From contig NZ_SOEF01000003.1 of assembly GCF_004366375.1 (NCBI RefSeq), positions 1 through 64,000 on the forward strand: a DNA stretch of 64,000 nt, written 5' to 3'. The position numbers and the translations under genes are program-made. A model generated the notes under the pieces. The model saw only the letters and a program-made list of their open reading frames with translations. It was not told the origin of the DNA and searched no databases. Within the stretch, counting starts at the first letter, position 1; every line of letters starts with the position of its first letter. Below, piece by piece: positions 54,256 through 62,573 of this stretch. The DNA is from Halanaerobium congolense. GTDB taxonomy: Bacteria; Bacillota; Halanaerobiia; Halanaerobiales; Halanaerobiaceae.

Positions 54256-54696
54256 TTAAATTAAAAACAAAATTATTTTCAAAATGATTAATGTAGTTAA
54301 ACCGGCTAATATATCATCCAACATGACACCCCAACCTGACGGCAGAGTCTGGACTTTATCTATTAACCAGGGTTTAGTTATATCGAAAATTCTAAATAAA
54401 ACAAAAGCTCCAATTAAAACTGGTGTGGTTAAGGGCAAAGTGTAATAAGCTAATAATTGTCCGGCCATTTCATCAATTACAATTTTACTGTCATCTTTGA
54501 TTCCTGTCTGTCTTTCTTCAAAATTAGCAACTGCAACTCCCCCGAGTGAAAGAGCAGATATTAAATAGATGTTATTCAAAATTGGAAAAGCAAAAACAAG
54601 CACAACCATTAAAAGTGAACCCCAGGTCCCAGGTGCATAAGGAAGATGACCGCTATAAAAACCGGTTGCTAGAAAATGATTTATTTTTTTTAGCAT
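54256..54696 (-). CDS. pgpA: Phosphatidylglycerophosphatase A
   Basis: A 146-residue inner-membrane protein of the PgpA family. Conserved residues are in FYSGHLPYAPGTWGSLLMVV (about residues 14-33), DDSKIVIDEMAGQLLAYYTL and PSGWGVMLDDILAG. It removes the phosphate from phosphatidylglycerophosphate to give phosphatidylglycerol. The gene follows pgsA, which makes its substrate, by 11 bases. Length is slightly shorter than the enterobacterial enzyme. Confidence 0.9.
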   Translation of the reverse strand: MLKKINHFLATGFYSGHLPYAPGTWGSLLMVVLVFAFPILNNIYLISALSLGGVAVANFEERQTGIKDDSKIVIDEMAGQLLAYYTLPLTTPVLIGAFVLFRIFDITKPWLIDKVQTLPSGWGVMLDDILAGLTTLIILKIILFLI

Positions 54697-54707
54697 AAAT
54701 TCCTCCC

Positions 54708-55238
54708 TTAAGAATAATCAACCTTGGCTCCGGCAAAATAAGTGTAACCAGAATAGATTGTAATTAATACTGTTAACCAAACTAATCCTTCAGTTAAAAT
54801 AAAGGGTAAATTAAATATTTTAGGATTAATAATTAAAGCAATAGCTGTTATCATCTGAATAGTGGTTTTAGTTTTACCCCAGATATTTGCTGGAATAACT
54901 GAACCCTGATCAGCCGCAACTACTCTTAAACCTGTAACTGCTAGTTCTCTTGCCACGATAATCAATAAAGGCCAGGTTGAAAGAACTCCAATTTCAACAA
55001 AAGCAGTAAAAACACCGATAATTAACATTTTGTCTGCCAGGGGGTCAAGAATTTTTCCTAAAGTAGTTATTAAGTCATATTTTCTAGCATAATAGCCGTC
55101 ATATTTATCGGTCAAAGCTGCTAGAACAAATACAACCAGAGCTGCAATGCTTGATGTCAAATTATTAAGCAGCAGCAGATAAATGATTATTGGAACCAGT
55201 AAAATTCTTAAAGTCGATAATTTATTAGGCATGTTCAT
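54708..55238 (-). CDS. pgsA: CDP-diacylglycerol-glycerol-3-phosphate 3-phosphatidyltransferase
   Basis: A 176-residue membrane enzyme making phosphatidylglycerophosphate. The CDP-alcohol phosphotransferase motif is TDKYDGYYARKYD...LGKILDPLADKML (about residues 42-71), with all the conserved Asp residues. It begins MPNKLSTLRILLVPIIIYL after two extra residues. It overlaps the end of rimO by 14 bases and is followed by pgpA, so two consecutive steps of phosphatidylglycerol synthesis are co-transcribed. Confidence 0.94.
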   Translation of the reverse strand: MNMPNKLSTLRILLVPIIIYLLLLNNLTSSIAALVVFVLAALTDKYDGYYARKYDLITTLGKILDPLADKMLIIGVFTAFVEIGVLSTWPLLIIVARELAVTGLRVVAADQGSVIPANIWGKTKTTIQMITAIALIINPKIFNLPFILTEGLVWLTVLITIYSGYTYFAGAKVDYS

Positions 55239-56559
55239 CTTTAATCTCTCCTATTAAATCATAATGGAAGGCCTCTTTTATTACAGCCTGATAAATCTCT
55301 CCAATCTGAAGTTCCTTACCTTCAATTGGAATATAAATTTGATTATCTATCTCTGGTGAATCATAACGAGACCGAGCTAAATAATTATCCTGATCCTGAT
55401 CTTCTATGATCACTTCAATTGTTTTACCAACCAGCTCTTTGTTTTTAGCTAAGGAAATTTCTTGCTGCAGCTGCATAATCTCTTCTTTTCTTTCGGATTT
55501 AATATTTTCCAGTACCCTCGGCTCAAAATTGTAGGCTGCTGTTCCTTCTTCTCTAGAAAATTCGAATACACCGAGTCTGTCAAATTTATGTTTTTTTACA
55601 AATGATTTGAGCTGTTCAAAATCCTCTTCACTCTCTCCAGGAAAACCTGTGATTAAAGAAGTTCTAAGTTTAGCATCAGGAATTTTATTTCTAATCTTAT
55701 TTATAATATTAGCGATATCTTTTTCATTTCCTTTACGATTCATTAATTTTCTTATTTTTTCTGAAGAATGCTGGATCGGTAAATCAAAATAATTACATAT
55801 TTTATCTTTTTTAGCAAAAACTTCAATTAATTCTTCTGTGATAAATTCAGGATAACTATATAAAACCCTTATCCATTTAATATCTTCAATCTCTGCCAGC
55901 TGTTTTAAAAGTGGTGCCAGAGCAGAACGACCATAAATATCAACTCCATATTGAGTTGTGTCCTGAGCAATAATAATTAGCTCCTTAATCCCCGATTCAG
56001 CAATTTTTTCTGCTTCAGCTTTAACATCTGCGATTGACCTACTTTTAACTCTACCCCTGATTTGAGGGATACTGCAGTAAGTGCAGTTATTATTACAGCC
56101 TTCAGCAATTTTTAGATAAGCATAAACCTCATTATCAAGTTCTCTGGGTAGGGTTGAACTATAATTAAATCCAGCTTCTTCTATCCCACCAGTTTCTTTT
56201 CCCTCTAGACTTTCTTTGATAACAGATGCTATCTCATCAAAGTTTGAAATTCCTAATATTGCATCAATTTCTGGAATATCTTTTTTTAATTCTTCGCTAT
56301 AGCGTTGGGTTAAACAACCAGTAACAATTACTGATTTGCAGTTATACCTTTCCTTATATGAAAGTGCTGTTAAAATTGTTTCAATTGATTCCTCTTTAGC
56401 GTCCTGAATAAAACCACAGGTGTTAATTATAATAACTTCTGCTTCTTTGAAATCATCAATATATTTAAAATCTTTTTCTCCTCTTAAAAAACCGTTCATA
56501 TGCTGACTGTCTACTTCGTTTTTAGGACAGCCTAAGGTCATTAAAGAATATTTTATCAT
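55225..56559 (-). CDS. rimO: Ribosomal protein S12 methylthiotransferase
   Basis: A 444-residue radical-SAM methylthiotransferase modifying an aspartate of ribosomal protein S12. The N-terminal UPF0004 cysteines are in LGCPKNEVDSQHM (residues about 8-20), INTCGFIQDAKEE and VTGCLTQRY. The radical-SAM motif is AEGCNNNCTYCSIPQIRGRV. A TRAM domain lies at the C-terminus. RimO rather than MiaB is indicated by the LGCPKNxVDS start and IPQIRG motif. It is first in the leftward run rimO-pgsA-pgpA-cinA. Confidence 0.95.
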   Translation of the reverse strand: MIKYSLMTLGCPKNEVDSQHMNGFLRGEKDFKYIDDFKEAEVIIINTCGFIQDAKEESIETILTALSYKERYNCKSVIVTGCLTQRYSEELKKDIPEIDAILGISNFDEIASVIKESLEGKETGGIEEAGFNYSSTLPRELDNEVYAYLKIAEGCNNNCTYCSIPQIRGRVKSRSIADVKAEAEKIAESGIKELIIIAQDTTQYGVDIYGRSALAPLLKQLAEIEDIKWIRVLYSYPEFITEELIEVFAKKDKICNYFDLPIQHSSEKIRKLMNRKGNEKDIANIINKIRNKIPDAKLRTSLITGFPGESEEDFEQLKSFVKKHKFDRLGVFEFSREEGTAAYNFEPRVLENIKSERKEEIMQLQQEISLAKNKELVGKTIEVIIEDQDQDNYLARSRYDSPEIDNQIYIPIEGKELQIGEIYQAVIKEAFHYDLIGEIKDEHA

Positions 56560-56628
56560 TTTTACTCCTTTATATTGTCATAATTTAAAAACAAAATCAT
56601 TAAATTCCAATTTTTTTCTCTATAACTA

Positions 56629-56653
56629 CAAAAAAGCCCTTTCAGGGCTTTAT
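56629..56653 (-). terminator. Terminator after tRNA-Pro
   Basis: Minus-strand AAGCCCT-gaa-AGGGCTT followed by TTTTTG, just downstream of the tRNA-Pro 3' end. Confidence 0.75.
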
Positions 56654-56660
56654 TACAAAA

Positions 56661-56737
56661 TGGTCGGGCTATCCGGATTTGAACCGGAGACCTCTACACC
56701 CCCAGTGTAGCGCGCTACCAAGCTGCGCCATAGCCCG
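56661..56737 (-). tRNA. tRNA-Pro(GGG)
   Basis: A 77-base cloverleaf on the minus strand. Acceptor CGGGCTA pairs with TAGCCCG, the anticodon stem-loop is CTACA-CTGGGGG-TGTAG (anticodon GGG), the T arm has GGTTCAAATCC, and a CCA end is encoded. Confidence 0.96.
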
Positions 56738-56797
56738 TTATCAACAAGAAATATTATATATAAATTAAGTCTTTTTGTCAAATAACTTTAAACTTCT

Positions 56798-57091
56798 TTA
56801 TTTAATATAATCCAGCTTTTTTAAATATTCCATTGTTTTATCAGGATAATCAGTTACCACAAAGATCTCCTGCAGGGAGGAACTGTTTTTAGCAATTAAT
56901 TTAATCCCACTCTGAGTATTATACTTTAATCTAATATAAGCGGGTGTTCCACTACCCTTTCTTCTACTAATTCGACCAGGTATTATACTTTTAATCAATT
57001 TAGAAAGTGCAATATCCTCTAATAAAGGTAATATATCTTCAATAATTGTATGTTCCTGTTTGATCTTATTATGCCTGTACTTATTAGCCAT
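56798..57091 (-). CDS. DUF2103 family predicted metal-binding protein
   Basis: A 97-residue basic protein matching DUF2103: KYRHNKIKQEHTIIEDILPL (about residues 4-23), IIPGRISRRKGSGTPAYIRL and SGIKLIAKNSSSLQEIFVVT. The family has no established function; metal binding has been proposed from conserved His and Cys, few of which are present here. It is embedded between tRNA-Pro and tRNA-Thr/tRNA-Trp, all on the minus strand and probably sharing one promoter, so a link to tRNA or translation is possible but unproven. Confidence 0.75.
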   Translation of the reverse strand: MANKYRHNKIKQEHTIIEDILPLLEDIALSKLIKSIIPGRISRRKGSGTPAYIRLKYNTQSGIKLIAKNSSSLQEIFVVTDYPDKTMEYLKKLDYIK

Positions 57092-57241
57092 TTGATCACA
57101 TCCTCAGTTAATTATAACATTGATAGATTAATGCTGCAAATACAGGCGATAACTTCTCTTAATTTAGCCTATCACCTTTATTTGAGTTTAAATTTATTTG
57201 GCAAAAAAAAAGAAAGCCAAAAGTGACTTTCTTAAATTCAA

Positions 57242-57317
57242 TGGAGCTGATGACCAGACTTGAACTGGTAACCTGCTCATTACAAGTGAGCTGCTCTACC
57301 AATTGAGCTACATCAGC
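57242..57317 (-). tRNA. tRNA-Thr(TGT)
   Basis: A 76-base cloverleaf. Acceptor GCTGATG pairs with CATCAGC, the anticodon stem-loop is GCTCA-CTTGTAA-TGAGC (anticodon TGT), the T loop is GTTCAAGTC, and CCA is encoded. Confidence 0.95.
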
Positions 57318-57334
57318 ATATTATAAATTTAAAA

Positions 57335-57410
57335 TGGCAGGGGAGACAGGAATTGAACCTGCAACCAATGGATTTGGAGTCCACTACTCTGCCAGTTGAG
57401 CTACTCCCCT
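57335..57410 (-). tRNA. tRNA-Trp(CCA)
   Basis: A 76-base cloverleaf. Acceptor AGGGGAG pairs with CTCCCCT, the anticodon stem-loop is GTGGA-CTCCAAA-TCCAT (anticodon CCA), the T loop is GGTTCAATTCC, and the CCA end is encoded. Confidence 0.96.
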
Positions 57411-57748
57411 AAGAAGAGGCGTTTTTCAATCAAGCAATAATTATTATAATAAAGTTCTAAGGATAGGTCAAGTCTTATTTTCGGTATTATTTGATATTAG
57501 CTTAGTTTAATCTTATTTTACTTTAAAATACTTTATTTTATACATAATCTCATTATATTTTATTTGATTTATTATTAAAAAATTCTAATAATAGAATTTT
57601 TCTCCTTTATTTTCCTTTTCTATGTAAACTCTGATACATTTCGTGTTTTTTACACTAAATGTTCTAAATTAACTTGATATTTTATTAATTATGTATTATC
57701 ATTTATATCGTAAAAGCTAAATATATTGTTATAAGAGGTGGTTTAATA
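57411..57748. other. AT-rich divergent intergenic region
   Basis: No gene. It holds the tRNA promoter at 57443-57471 and a promoter for the lpd-like gene: TTGATA (57674-57679), 17-base spacer, TATCAT (57697-57702), then AAGAGGTGG before the ATG at 57749. The central part (57480-57650) is very AT-rich and without other signals that I can see. Confidence 0.55.
57443..57471 (-). promoter_or_regulatory. Promoter of the tRNA-Trp/Thr/DUF2103/Pro unit
   Basis: Minus-strand TTGACC (complement of 57466-57471), 17-base spacer, TATAAT (complement of 57443-57448), 33 bases upstream of tRNA-Trp. Confidence 0.75.
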
Positions 57749-59152
57749 ATGGAAAAATATGATTTGATTGTTATTGGAATGGGTCCTGCAGGAATGGCAG
57801 TAACTGCTATGGCAGCAAATATGGGTTTAGATATTCTCGCAATTGAAAAACATAAAGTTGGGGGAGAATGTTTGAATTACGGCTGTGTTCCAAGTAAGGC
57901 TTTATTAAAAGCGGGAGAAGTTAATGAAGTAACTGAGAATTTTAAAGAGTTTGGAATTAAATTCTCAGGTAAAACAGAAATTGATAATCCTTTAGAAATT
58001 GTAAGAGAAAAAGTAAATGAAATTAGTGGTAATAAAACAATGAAGGCTTTTGAAAGAGCAAAACTCATTGTTGATCAAGGGGAAGCAAAGTTTGTTGATA
58101 AAAAGGTTGTTGAAGTTGATGGTAAGCAGTATACAGCTGATAAGATATTTATCGCTACTGGTACTGAACCTTTAATTCCACCAATTCCTGGCTTAAAAGA
58201 TGTTCCCCGTCTAACAAATTTAAATATTTTTGCTCAGACTAATATACCGGAAAAACTAACTATTATTGGTGGTGGAGCAATTGGATCTGAGATGGCCCAG
58301 GCTTTTTCCAGATTAGGTTCAGAAGTTAATATGTTCCAAATTGACGATCATTTAGTACCTATCGGTGATGAAGAAGCAGGTCGAGTTCTGGAAGATAAAT
58401 TCAAAAAAGAAGGTATTGGTGTATATAACAGCACAGCAATCAATAAAGTTGAAGAAAAAGATGGAAAAATTATTATTCATACTGATGCTGGTGTTTTTGA
58501 ATCAGATAAAATATTAGTAGCTACCGGAAGAAAAGCTGTTTTAGAACCATTAAACCTCGATCAGGCTGGTATTAAATACGATAAGACCGGAATTAAAATC
58601 AATAAGAAATTAGAAACAAATATAAAGGGAGTTTATGCTGTAGGAGATTGTAATGGTAAGGCTCTTCTCTCTCATGCTGCAATGCATCAGGGAATGTTAG
58701 CTTTAATGAATGCTATCAATCCAACTCCTATCAAGCAGTTTAAATATGATGACTTCCTTGTTCCCTGGTCTGTATTTACCAAACCAGAAATTGCTCAGGC
58801 AGGTATTACTGAAAAAGAAGCTAAAGAAAAAGGAATAGACTATCAGATAGTTAAAGAAAAATATGAGGATTATGGAAGAACCATTGCTGATGGTAAGCCT
58901 GAAGGTTTTGTTAAGGTAATAACCAACAGCAAAGGTAAAATCTATGGTGCTACAATTGTTGGTGAGCAGGCAAGTGAGTTAATTCATGAATGGGTTCTAG
59001 CAATCCAGCATAATATTTCAATGTTTGATATTATGGTGACACAGCACTCTTTCCCAACAATTTCACTGATGAATAAACGAGTTGCTGAAAAGTGGATGAT
59101 GAATAAAACTAATTCAGGTATGGTTCCTAAATTAGCTAAGAAGTTTATTTAA
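57749..59152 (+). CDS. Dihydrolipoamide dehydrogenase-like flavoprotein with altered C-terminal active site
   Basis: A 467-residue FAD/NAD(P) disulfide oxidoreductase. FAD motif GMGPAGMAVTAMAANMG (residues about 10-26), redox-active pair GGECLNYGCVPSK (about 38-50), NAD motif IIGGGAIGSEMAQAF and the second FAD motif GVYAVGDCNGKALL are all present. At the C-terminus the conserved HxHPTxxE reads HSFPTISL, so the catalytic base histidine and its glutamate partner are replaced by Phe and Leu. No pyruvate or 2-oxo acid dehydrogenase genes are adjacent. It may use a different electron acceptor from lipoamide. Confidence 0.87.
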   Translation: MEKYDLIVIGMGPAGMAVTAMAANMGLDILAIEKHKVGGECLNYGCVPSKALLKAGEVNEVTENFKEFGIKFSGKTEIDNPLEIVREKVNEISGNKTMKAFERAKLIVDQGEAKFVDKKVVEVDGKQYTADKIFIATGTEPLIPPIPGLKDVPRLTNLNIFAQTNIPEKLTIIGGGAIGSEMAQAFSRLGSEVNMFQIDDHLVPIGDEEAGRVLEDKFKKEGIGVYNSTAINKVEEKDGKIIIHTDAGVFESDKILVATGRKAVLEPLNLDQAGIKYDKTGIKINKKLETNIKGVYAVGDCNGKALLSHAAMHQGMLALMNAINPTPIKQFKYDDFLVPWSVFTKPEIAQAGITEKEAKEKGIDYQIVKEKYEDYGRTIADGKPEGFVKVITNSKGKIYGATIVGEQASELIHEWVLAIQHNISMFDIMVTQHSFPTISLMNKRVAEKWMMNKTNSGMVPKLAKKFI

Positions 59153-59187
59153 GAATCATCTAAAAAAATATATTAATAAATTTAAAG

Positions 59188-59238
59188 AAAGCAGGCTAAT
59201 TGAACTGATCTTAATGATCTTTGTCAATTACCTGCTTT
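59188..59238. terminator. Terminator after the lpd-like gene
   Basis: AAAGCAGG...TAATTGA (59188-59203) pairs with TCAATTA-CCTGCTTT (59224-59238), followed by TTGCTTTT. It lies between convergent genes and could serve both. Confidence 0.75.
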
Positions 59239-59261
59239 TTGCTTTTATACATTTATTAATT

Positions 59262-59831
59262 TTATTTTCGTTTTTTGATGGCGATGATTTCCGGTGGTGG
59301 TCCTGGTTGATTTAAAAACTTGTAATTTAAAACATTATATTTTTTATAATCAAGATCAGTGCTGTACTTCAGTAAGACATCTCTTTCTTCTTTTCCACCC
59401 TCATGACCTGTATATACAACAAGTATAATTATTCCCTTAACTTCTAAAATTTTTAAAGCTTTATTTAAAGCTTTAATTGTACTCTCACTTTTAGTTATTA
59501 TCTCCTTATCTCCACCCGGCAGATAACCAAGATTAAAAATAACAGCTTTCAAACTTTCTTCTATATATTTATCTAATTCTGCATGATCAGAATTAATTAA
59601 TTCAGCCTGTTTAAATAATGAATCTTTTTTTAATAACTTTATTGTATTATTTACAGCCTGATGTTGAATATCAATGGCATAGAGTTTACCCTTTGTTCCA
59701 ACTAATTCTGCCAAAAATTTGCTGTCATGCCCATTTCCTGCAGTTGCATCAAGAACAACATCTCCTTTTTTAACTGTTTTTGCTAATAAATAATGGGAAA
59801 AGTCAACAGCATTTAAAAAATCATTTTGCAT
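59262..59831 (-). CDS. SAM-dependent methyltransferase of the YtqB/MnmM family
   Basis: A 189-residue Rossmann methyltransferase of the rRNA_methylase (YtqB) family. Motif I is LDATAGNGHDSKFLAEL (about residues 22-38) and the next acidic site is LYAIDIQHQAV. The conserved catalytic-region stretch is IFNLGYLPGGDKEI. A late VYTGHEGGKEERD is diagnostic of YtqB. Bacillus YtqB (MnmM) methylates the wobble uridine nm5s2U in tRNA; assigning that reaction here rests on family similarity. tRNA-Glu, a typical substrate class, lies just downstream on the other strand. Confidence 0.85.
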   Translation of the reverse strand: MQNDFLNAVDFSHYLLAKTVKKGDVVLDATAGNGHDSKFLAELVGTKGKLYAIDIQHQAVNNTIKLLKKDSLFKQAELINSDHAELDKYIEESLKAVIFNLGYLPGGDKEIITKSESTIKALNKALKILEVKGIIILVVYTGHEGGKEERDVLLKYSTDLDYKKYNVLNYKFLNQPGPPPEIIAIKKRK

Positions 59832-59946
59832 TTATCTCACCCTTTTTAAATTAATTTATAAATGAATAAAATTAAGATACAGCCTAAAATCCAAAGCATT
59901 ATTAACTTAATCTGCTCAAATAATCTATAACTAGAAATATATTTAA

Positions 59947-59975
59947 TTGACGATAAACTAAAGTTACTATATACT
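59947..59975 (+). promoter_or_regulatory. Promoter of the tRNA-Glu/tRNA-Tyr unit
   Basis: TTGACG (59947-59952), 17-base spacer, TATACT (59970-59975), 28 bases ahead of tRNA-Glu. Confidence 0.75.
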
Positions 59976-60003
59976 ATTAATTGTGCTTATAAAAAAGCAA
60001 TTT

Positions 60004-60079
60004 GCCCTCATCGTCTAGGGGTCTAGGACACCAGGTTTTCATCCTGGCGGCAGGGGTTCGAATCCCCTTGAGGGTACCA
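60004..60079 (+). tRNA. tRNA-Glu(TTC)
   Basis: A 76-base cloverleaf. Acceptor GCCCTCA pairs with TGAGGGT, the anticodon stem-loop is CCAGG-TTTTCAT-CCTGG (anticodon TTC), the T arm is GGGGTTCGAATCCCC, and CCA is encoded. Confidence 0.96.
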
Positions 60080-60088
60080 ATTTCATCA

Positions 60089-60173
60089 GGAGGGATGCCC
60101 GAGTGGTTAAAGGGAGCAGACTGTAAATCTGCCGGCGATGCCTACAAAGGTTCAAATCCTTTTCCCTCCACCA
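60089..60173 (+). tRNA. tRNA-Tyr(GTA)
   Basis: An 85-base class II tRNA with long variable arm. Acceptor GGAGGGA pairs with TCCCTCC, the anticodon stem-loop is GCAGA-CTGTAAA-TCTGC (anticodon GTA), the T loop is GGTTCAAATCC, and CCA is encoded. It is nine bases after tRNA-Glu. Confidence 0.96.
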
Positions 60174-60190
60174 TTTTTTTATGATACTAA

Positions 60191-60220
60191 AACACCCGTT
60201 TTTAACGGGTGTTTTTTTGC
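60191..60220 (+). terminator. Terminator of the tRNA-Glu/Tyr unit
   Basis: AACACCCGTT (60191-60200) and AACGGGTGTT (60204-60213) with a three-base loop, followed by TTTTTGC. Confidence 0.85.
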
Positions 60221-60271
60221 TTTAATATAGAATTTTTAATAAAAAATTATTCAAACTACAATTTAATTTAA

Positions 60272-61375
60272 CTATTCCCTTAGATTATTTATTTGAATTC
60301 CTTCATCTACAGCTGTAAATTCCAGTTCGACAATACCACCAGTTCCACCCCAGGGACCTCTTTCTTCCCCATTAACTAAGGCTGTAATAGCGCTAGCATT
60401 ACCAATTTTTATATAAAGTTGATTATCAAGCTCAAATTCTCTGCTGTCTCCAGCTTCTAAAATACCGCTAAAAGCAGATTCACCATCAAGTCTAACATTA
60501 ACCCAAACAGTATTGTTAGCTTTAAAAACAATGTTTCTATCTGCCTCTGTAAGCTGTTGGCTTTCTTCAGTATCTGGAATATTCTCAGCAGTGTTTTGAG
60601 CCTCATTATTGGCTTCAGCATCTGAATCATTATTGACTGCTTCCTGGTTAATTTCATCAGTTTCTAGATCATCGATTTCCGCTGTATTATTAAAATTATT
60701 CTGGTTTATAATTTCTGGATTTTGATTTGATAAAATATCAGCATTAATAGAATTTAAAATGTCATTTTGATTATCAGACTGCTCATTGGATGCTGTTGAT
60801 TCATCTAATATTGTCTGATCTACTTCCATCTCAGCTTGATTATCAGCTGCACTTTGTTTGTTGTTAGCTTCCATATTACTCTCTTTATTTTCTACAATTT
60901 CTGCACCCTGATTAACAATTTGCTGTTCTTCACTGTTATTTTGATTCAATAATCTTATTCCTGAGTCGCTAAAATATTGAAAGGTATAAACAGCAGCTGC
61001 GATTAAAAAGAGGGCAGCAATTGCTATAAAAATAATCTTGAAAATGCTTTTTTTGCGGCTGTTATTTCTTTTTATTTTATGAGAAACTTTATTTCCATCC
61101 AGATAATCTTTATGTAAATTATTTGTCTTTTCTTCTTTAATATTTAAAACAGGATAATAATTCAACAGTTCCTTATAATTTATATCAACCTCTCTAGCAT
61201 ACCCTTTGACAAAAACTTTTAGGTAAACTTTACCCGGTAAAATATCAAAATTATTTGCTTCAATAGCCTCTAAATATTTTTTCCTTATTTTTGTTCTTTC
61301 TTGAATATCATCAAGGGTCAATCCCTTTTCCTGTCTCGCTTTTTTCAGTAATGTTCCCAATTCTATATCTTCCAA
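60272..61375 (-). CDS. RodZ-like cytoskeletal/cell-shape protein
   Basis: A 367-residue protein. Residues 1-70 form an HTH_25 helix-turn-helix (LGTLLKKARQEKGLTLDDIQ, FDILPGKVYLKVFVKGYARE). A basic stretch leads to a single membrane helix (IIFIAIAALFLIAAAVYTFQ, about 113-132). A low-complexity Asn/Glu/Asp-rich external linker spans about 135-275. The C-terminus is a DUF4115 domain (NNTVWVNVRLDGESAFSGIL, EFELDNQLYIKIGNASAITA). This is the RodZ layout; in other bacteria RodZ links MreB to the membrane. No mre genes are adjacent. A close relative, a transcription-associated HTH protein, is less likely. Confidence 0.83.
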   Translation of the reverse strand: MEDIELGTLLKKARQEKGLTLDDIQERTKIRKKYLEAIEANNFDILPGKVYLKVFVKGYAREVDINYKELLNYYPVLNIKEEKTNNLHKDYLDGNKVSHKIKRNNSRKKSIFKIIFIAIAALFLIAAAVYTFQYFSDSGIRLLNQNNSEEQQIVNQGAEIVENKESNMEANNKQSAADNQAEMEVDQTILDESTASNEQSDNQNDILNSINADILSNQNPEIINQNNFNNTAEIDDLETDEINQEAVNNDSDAEANNEAQNTAENIPDTEESQQLTEADRNIVFKANNTVWVNVRLDGESAFSGILEAGDSREFELDNQLYIKIGNASAITALVNGEERGPWGGTGGIVELEFTAVDEGIQINNLRE

Positions 61376-61673
61376 TGAAATATCCTCCTTTTACAATACA
61401 AATATAATTTATATTAGATGTCTTTTATTTATCATTAAATAAAAACTCTAGTTTATTATAACATACTTTAATCATTAATTTAATTATTTTGTCAGATTAT
61501 TTTTAATTTCTATTGAAGCAGACCCTATCTTGTTAAATATTTTGTTGAAAAATATTATTTAAATTAACTTTTATGAATAATTTTTTGAATTAAATTTCAT
61601 AAATAAAAGAGCAGCATCAGCTGCTCTTTTATTCTTTGATAAACATATTTAATTTTAATTCTCACTTTTACTA
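61376..61673. other. AT-rich intergenic region with terminator
   Basis: About 300 bases without a gene. The first part is the leader of the rodZ-like gene on the minus strand, with AAAAGGAGGAT as ribosome binding site. The only other clear element is the terminator of the ABC operon at 61605-61630. Confidence 0.5.
61605..61630 (-). terminator. Terminator of the nucleoside-type ABC operon
   Basis: AAAAGAGCAGC (61605-61615) and GCTGCTCTTTT (61620-61630) form an 11-base-pair stem with an ATCA loop. On the minus strand it lies past the last permease stop. Confidence 0.8.
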
Positions 61674-62573
61674 TTATCTATCACCTTTTACATATGCTTC
61701 ACCAGAAGCAGCTGGACCAACAGATTTACTGATAAATCCGGCCAGTACAACAATAGTTACTACATATGGTATTGCACTTATTAATTCTGAAGGAATAAAG
61801 GCAAAATCTACTCTAACCGCTACTGCTTCAGCATAACCAAAGAGCATTGCGGCCCCAAACGCCTTAACAGGGTGCCATTTACCAAAAATCATAGCTGCTA
61901 GAGCAATAAAACCACGTCCTGCAGACATTTCTCTAACAAACGCACTTCCATCACCAATTGATAGATGTGCACCAGCCAGACCGGCTAAAACACCACTCAT
62001 TAAAACACTAAGGAATCTCCAGCGATTAACGTTAATTCCAAGTGTATCAGCAGCAGCTGGATGTTCACCAATAGAACGAATTCTAAGCCCCCAATGAGTC
62101 TTATAAAAGAAATAATAAACAACTGGTACTAAAATTAATGATACATATGTTAAAACACTAAACCTTACACCAAAAATTCTCATAAAGGGTAAACGCGGAA
62201 CTAAAGGAGATGTACCTTTTACGTTAAAGAAAATTTGCAGTAAGAAAATAGTTATACCAGATGCAAAAATATTAATACCCGTACCAATTACAATCTGATC
62301 TGCTCGAAATACAATACTAACTATGGCTAAAATTGCGGCAAATAAGACTCCTCCGACCATAGCATAGAGAACTCCCATCCAAGGATTTCCTGTTTGAGCA
62401 CTTCCCAAAACAGCAGCAAAAGCACCAAATAACATAATACCTTCTAAAGCAATATTAATAACTCCAGATTTCTCAGAAAAAATTCCTCCAAGTGCAGCCA
62501 AAATTAATGGGGTTGCAAATCTAAAACTTGATAAGATTAGAGGAAGTGAGATTAATTCTAATAAAGTATCCAT
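61674..62573 (-). CDS. ABC importer permease, nucleoside/BMP type (second subunit)
   Basis: A 299-residue membrane protein of the BPD_transp_2 family, with about eight to nine helices. Typical stretches are RFATPLILAALGGIFSEKSG, VINIALEGIMLFGAFAAVLG (the conserved N-I-A-x-E-G motif) and GEHPAAADTLGINVNRWRFL, with MSAGRGFIALAAMIFGKWHP near the end. It corresponds to YufQ/NupQ-type permeases for guanosine and other purine nucleosides. The start touches the stop of the upstream permease gene. Confidence 0.9.
   Translation of the reverse strand: MDTLLELISLPLILSSFRFATPLILAALGGIFSEKSGVINIALEGIMLFGAFAAVLGSAQTGNPWMGVLYAMVGGVLFAAILAIVSIVFRADQIVIGTGINIFASGITIFLLQIFFNVKGTSPLVPRLPFMRIFGVRFSVLTYVSLILVPVVYYFFYKTHWGLRIRSIGEHPAAADTLGINVNRWRFLSVLMSGVLAGLAGAHLSIGDGSAFVREMSAGRGFIALAAMIFGKWHPVKAFGAAMLFGYAEAVAVRVDFAFIPSELISAIPYVVTIVVLAGFISKSVGPAASGEAYVKGDR

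Noticed and set aside
60002-60184. A 60-codon frame across 60002-60184.
   Set aside because: It lies exactly over the tRNA-Glu and tRNA-Tyr genes, which explain the conserved sequence.
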